NCBI GenBank assembly: GCA_947460795.1
Contig: CANHJA010000084.1
Location: forward strand, 1 to 8,784
Direction of reading: 5' to 3'
DNA: 8,784 bases
Source: Bacteroidota bacterium
Lineage (GTDB): Bacteria; Bacteroidota; Bacteroidia; Chitinophagales; Chitinophagaceae
In this document: positions 6,871 through 8,784 of the stretch, piece by piece
How the letters are laid out: every line of letters starts with the position of its first letter
Position numbering within the stretch: position 1 is the stretch's first letter
The notes under the pieces: generated by a model
Database searches by the model: none
Told to the model about the DNA's origin: nothing
The model's input: the letters and a program-made list of their open reading frames with translations, nothing else
Made by a program: the position numbers and the translations under genes

Positions 6871-7431
6871 ATGCCCAATACAAATTATATTTTGGCGTCT
6901 AAATCGCCACGAAGAAAACAATTATTAGAATTGGCAAATATTCAATTTGAAATAATAACTGAAAATACGATTGAAGATTTCCCAAATGATTTAGAAATAT
7001 CAAACGTGCCAGTTTTTATAGCTAAAAACAAAGCCTATGCAGTCTTTCAAAATAATTTAGATCGAACAATAATAGCTGCAGATACGATTGTTGTTTTAGA
7101 AAATAAAATTATTGGAAAACCCAAAGATCGAATGGATGCAATTGATATTTTGACCTCATTATCTGGTAAAACACATGAAGTGATCACGGGTGTCGTTGTT
7201 ATGAATCAACATAAAACAATTGAATTTTATGACAAAACAAAGGTTTCATTTCATGATTTAACACATGATCAAATTGTGTATTATGTAGACACCTTTAAAC
7301 CCTTCGATAAAGCTGGAGCATACGCCATTCAAGAATGGATTGGTGCAATAGGCATTCAATCTATTCAAGGATGTTTTTACAATGTAATGGGATTGCCAAT
7401 TAGTAAGTTAATACAGGTATTAAAACCTTAA
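6871..7431 (+). CDS. maf: Maf nucleotide pyrophosphatase (probable dTTP/UTP type)
   Basis: Maf proteins hydrolyse non-canonical or excess nucleoside triphosphates to the monophosphate and pyrophosphate, and are linked to septum inhibition. The 186-residue protein has the usual length and the diagnostic motifs. These are ASKSPRRKQLLE (9-20), with Ser12, Arg14 and Arg15 in the phosphate loop; AADTIV with Asp71 as the expected catalytic residue; GKPKD (82-86); and PFDKAGAYAIQ (144-154) with Lys147 and Gln154. GCFYNVMGLP follows near the end. Thr72 directly after Asp71 fits the YhdE-like dTTP/UTP subgroup, as YceF-type enzymes have Gln there; I recall this from memory of the family. The ATG is 5 bases after the prenyltransferase stop. 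The gene ends the operon and its TAA overlaps the stop of the convergent lipoprotein gene. Confidence 0.95.
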   Translation: MPNTNYILASKSPRRKQLLELANIQFEIITENTIEDFPNDLEISNVPVFIAKNKAYAVFQNNLDRTIIAADTIVVLENKIIGKPKDRMDAIDILTSLSGKTHEVITGVVVMNQHKTIEFYDKTKVSFHDLTHDQIVYYVDTFKPFDKAGAYAIQEWIGAIGIQSIQGCFYNVMGLPISKLIQVLKP

Positions 7432-8099
7432 TAATTCGCATTATTTTCAATGGTAAATATTCCAAGACTGTCTTTCCCTAAAGAAGTTTTTGTACCTTTT
7501 AAAAAAGTAGTATAATAATATCCTGGTTTCAAAGCATATCCGTAATAATGATACAATGCGTTACCATTCAACGAGTTTGAAACATCAAATTCTGTGAAAC
7601 CTGATTGAAATTCTAAATATTCACTGTGTTGACCATTGGCAAAATTCAAGAACTGAATGCTCGAATCTCCTGTTTTATATACATCTACCAAGCCATTATC
7701 TTTTGATAAATTTAAAAACCGCATTTTACAAGCCGAACCAAAAGGAGCTATAAAAACCTCTTTCACAAATTTTATTTTCAAATCAGCTAATGAATCGTAT
7801 ACAAAAACTGAATACGATTTTTTATCTTCTACGATAATCGAAGTATCAATTAATAAATTTCCTACTGCATCTTTAATTTGCAATTTGTGATTGGTTGCAA
7901 TATATTCTCTAAATAAACTGTAATTTAAATATTCTACATTGGTTGCATATACTTTTTCATAATCAATAAACATATTTAAATCCCCAATTGTGGAGGACGC
8001 GTTTATTAAACGAACCCTTCCTTTTACATCTACAATTCTAGATGGTTTACATGATGCAAAAAGTAAAGCAATTGCTACAAAAAAAATTATTTTTTTCAT
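7428..8099 (-). CDS. DUF4397-like lipoprotein
   Basis: The product has 223 residues. A signal peptide (Lys2, Lys3, hydrophobic 4-15) leads to the lipobox FASC with Cys17. No acidic run follows the Cys, so there is no sign of the surface-export signal found on some Bacteroidota lipoproteins. The mature part is beta-rich. It starts with GRVRLINASSTIGDLNMFID (27-46), the strand typical of DUF4397 domains, and a second, similar stretch begins at KMRFLNLSKDNGLVDVY (125-141). It ends with an aromatic strand, ALYHYYGYALKPGYYYTTF (181-199). DUF4397 proteins are extracytoplasmic with no known enzymatic function, so a structural or binding role in the envelope is an inference. It lies 83 bases downstream of the rhomboid gene on the same strand and converges on maf, sharing four bases at the 3' ends. 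The family call is by eye. Confidence 0.82.
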   Translation of the reverse strand: MKKIIFFVAIALLFASCKPSRIVDVKGRVRLINASSTIGDLNMFIDYEKVYATNVEYLNYSLFREYIATNHKLQIKDAVGNLLIDTSIIVEDKKSYSVFVYDSLADLKIKFVKEVFIAPFGSACKMRFLNLSKDNGLVDVYKTGDSSIQFLNFANGQHSEYLEFQSGFTEFDVSNSLNGNALYHYYGYALKPGYYYTTFLKGTKTSLGKDSLGIFTIENNANY

Positions 8100-8103
8100 A
8101 ATT

Positions 8104-8111
8104 TAAAGATA
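8104..8111 (-). promoter_or_regulatory. Possible -7 box before the DUF4397-like gene
   Basis: Read on the minus strand this is TATCTTTA, one base from TAnnTTTG. It lies only four bases ahead of the ATG at 8099, so a transcript from it would be almost leaderless. An overlapping alternative, TAGTTTTA, sits a few bases further upstream. No -33 TTG has good spacing. The lipoprotein may instead be read through from the rhomboid gene. Confidence 0.15.
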
Positions 8112-8180
8112 AAACTAAAAACGAATTAATTGATAAAATTGCAATAAAATAATCTTTCTTATGAGTAAGTTTATCGCAAT

Positions 8181-8205
8181 AATTAAAAACTAGGATTTTT
8201 TAATT
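8181..8205 (-). terminator. AT-only hairpin across the rhomboid stop codon
   Basis: AATTAAAAA (8181-8189) and TTTTTAATT (8197-8205) form a perfect 9-base inverted repeat with a 7-base loop that covers the end of the rhomboid gene. The stem has no GC pair and no U-run follows on the minus strand, so it would be a weak terminator at best. It could be a chance product of base composition. Confidence 0.15.
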
Positions 8206-8784
8206 GATCTATGAAATATGAAATTAAGTATGGTTTAAAAACGAACGGGAAAATAAAACCAAATAATGCCCCATAAAAATGAGCATCATGACCAATATTA
8301 TCAGTACCTTTTCGGCTCATATAATTTGAATAAACTAAATACAATACCGCATAAATAATAGCTGGAACTTTTATAAAATAAATATAAATAGAACTCCAAG
8401 GCTCAAAAACTACGGTTGCGTACAAAACAGCAGAAACTGCACCACTGGCTCCTAACGAGCGATAATAATAATCATCCTGATGCTTTTTATAGCTTGGCAA
8501 ACTAGAAGCAATGAGTGCTAAAATATAAAATAAAGGATATACAATTATATTTCCAAAAATCGAATTGAAAGCACTTTCTACATATCGGCCAAAGAAAAAC
8601 AACGTAAGCATATTAAACAACAAATGTTGCAAATCTGCATGAATAAAACCATGGGTTATAAAGCGCCAAAATTCTCTTTTGTTTTTTATATCTACAGGAT
8701 AAAACATACACTTATTCAGCAAGTCCACATTTTGAAAAGCACCAAAAGAAACCAATGCAGTGATTCCAATCAGGATATACGTAA
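8183..8784 (-). CDS. Rhomboid-family intramembrane serine protease (5' end outside window)
   Basis: Rhomboids cut membrane proteins within or near the bilayer. In the 190 residues from the codon at 8755, the complete active site is visible. There is HLLFN in the second helix (His44, Asn48), the catalytic Ser104 in LGASG, and the partner His159 in AHFYGALFG (158-166). Amphipathic and loop text typical of the family, WRFITHGFIHADLQH, precedes it. Five further hydrophobic segments follow. The codon at 8755 is TTG, and the frame stays open to the window edge, adding the residues TYILIGITAL. These complete the first membrane helix, so the true start lies beyond 8784 and the gene is partial here only because of the window boundary. 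It is upstream of the DUF4397-like lipoprotein on the same strand. The natural substrate is unknown. The catalytic motifs suggest an active enzyme rather than a pseudoprotease. Confidence 0.93.
   Translation of the reverse strand, partial: TYILIGITALVSFGAFQNVDLLNKCMFYPVDIKNKREFWRFITHGFIHADLQHLLFNMLTLFFFGRYVESAFNSIFGNIIVYPLFYILALIASSLPSYKKHQDDYYYRSLGASGAVSAVLYATVVFEPWSSIYIYFIKVPAIIYAVLYLVYSNYMSRKGTDNIGHDAHFYGALFGFIFPFVFKPYLISYFIDQLKNPSF

Noticed and set aside
7657..7890. Plus-strand open frame of 77 codons
   Set aside because: It is antisense within the DUF4397-like gene, which has a signal peptide and family pattern; the plus frame has neither.
1..8784. tRNA, rRNA, CRISPR array, insertion sequence or integrase
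   Set aside because: I saw no cloverleaf-like or rRNA-like stretch, no regularly spaced repeats, and no transposase or recombinase motif in any frame.

Overview
The window is AT-rich DNA that looks chromosomal and comes from a member of the Bacteroidota. Three things point there. There are four predicted lipoproteins or membrane-anchored products of Bacteroidota type. Promoter-like TAnnTTTG (-7) boxes occur with no clear Shine-Dalgarno sequences. The Maf gene sits directly behind a UbiA-family prenyltransferase gene, a pairing common in this phylum. I see no rRNA, tRNA, CRISPR array, insertion sequence or phage gene.

Region 1 (1-1226): a single lipoprotein gene of unknown function (161-997) with a TAnnTTTG box at 61-68. 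It is followed by 229 bases without a convincing gene.

Region 2 (1227-4178): four co-directional genes, probably one operon. They encode a soluble TerB-like/zinc-ribbon protein, an SPFH (Band_7_1) protein with a coiled coil and a C-terminal GYF_2 domain, and two small four-helix membrane proteins. The first two resemble, in architecture, membrane-stress modules such as the Bacillus ydjFGHI locus, but no PspA homologue is present here. This is the most interesting part of the window, and its function is not established.

Region 3 (4265-7431): a promoter-like box followed by a tightly packed operon: an eight-repeat TPR lipoprotein, ribulose-phosphate 3-epimerase (rpe), a UbiA-family prenyltransferase and a Maf nucleotide pyrophosphatase. 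Gaps are 2, 8 and 5 bases. Apart from the TPR protein this is housekeeping metabolism: pentose phosphates, prenyl lipid or quinone synthesis, and removal of non-canonical nucleotides.

Region 4 (7428-8784, minus strand): a rhomboid intramembrane protease that runs off the right edge, then a DUF4397-like lipoprotein. The lipoprotein gene converges on maf, and the two stop codons share one TTAA palindrome.
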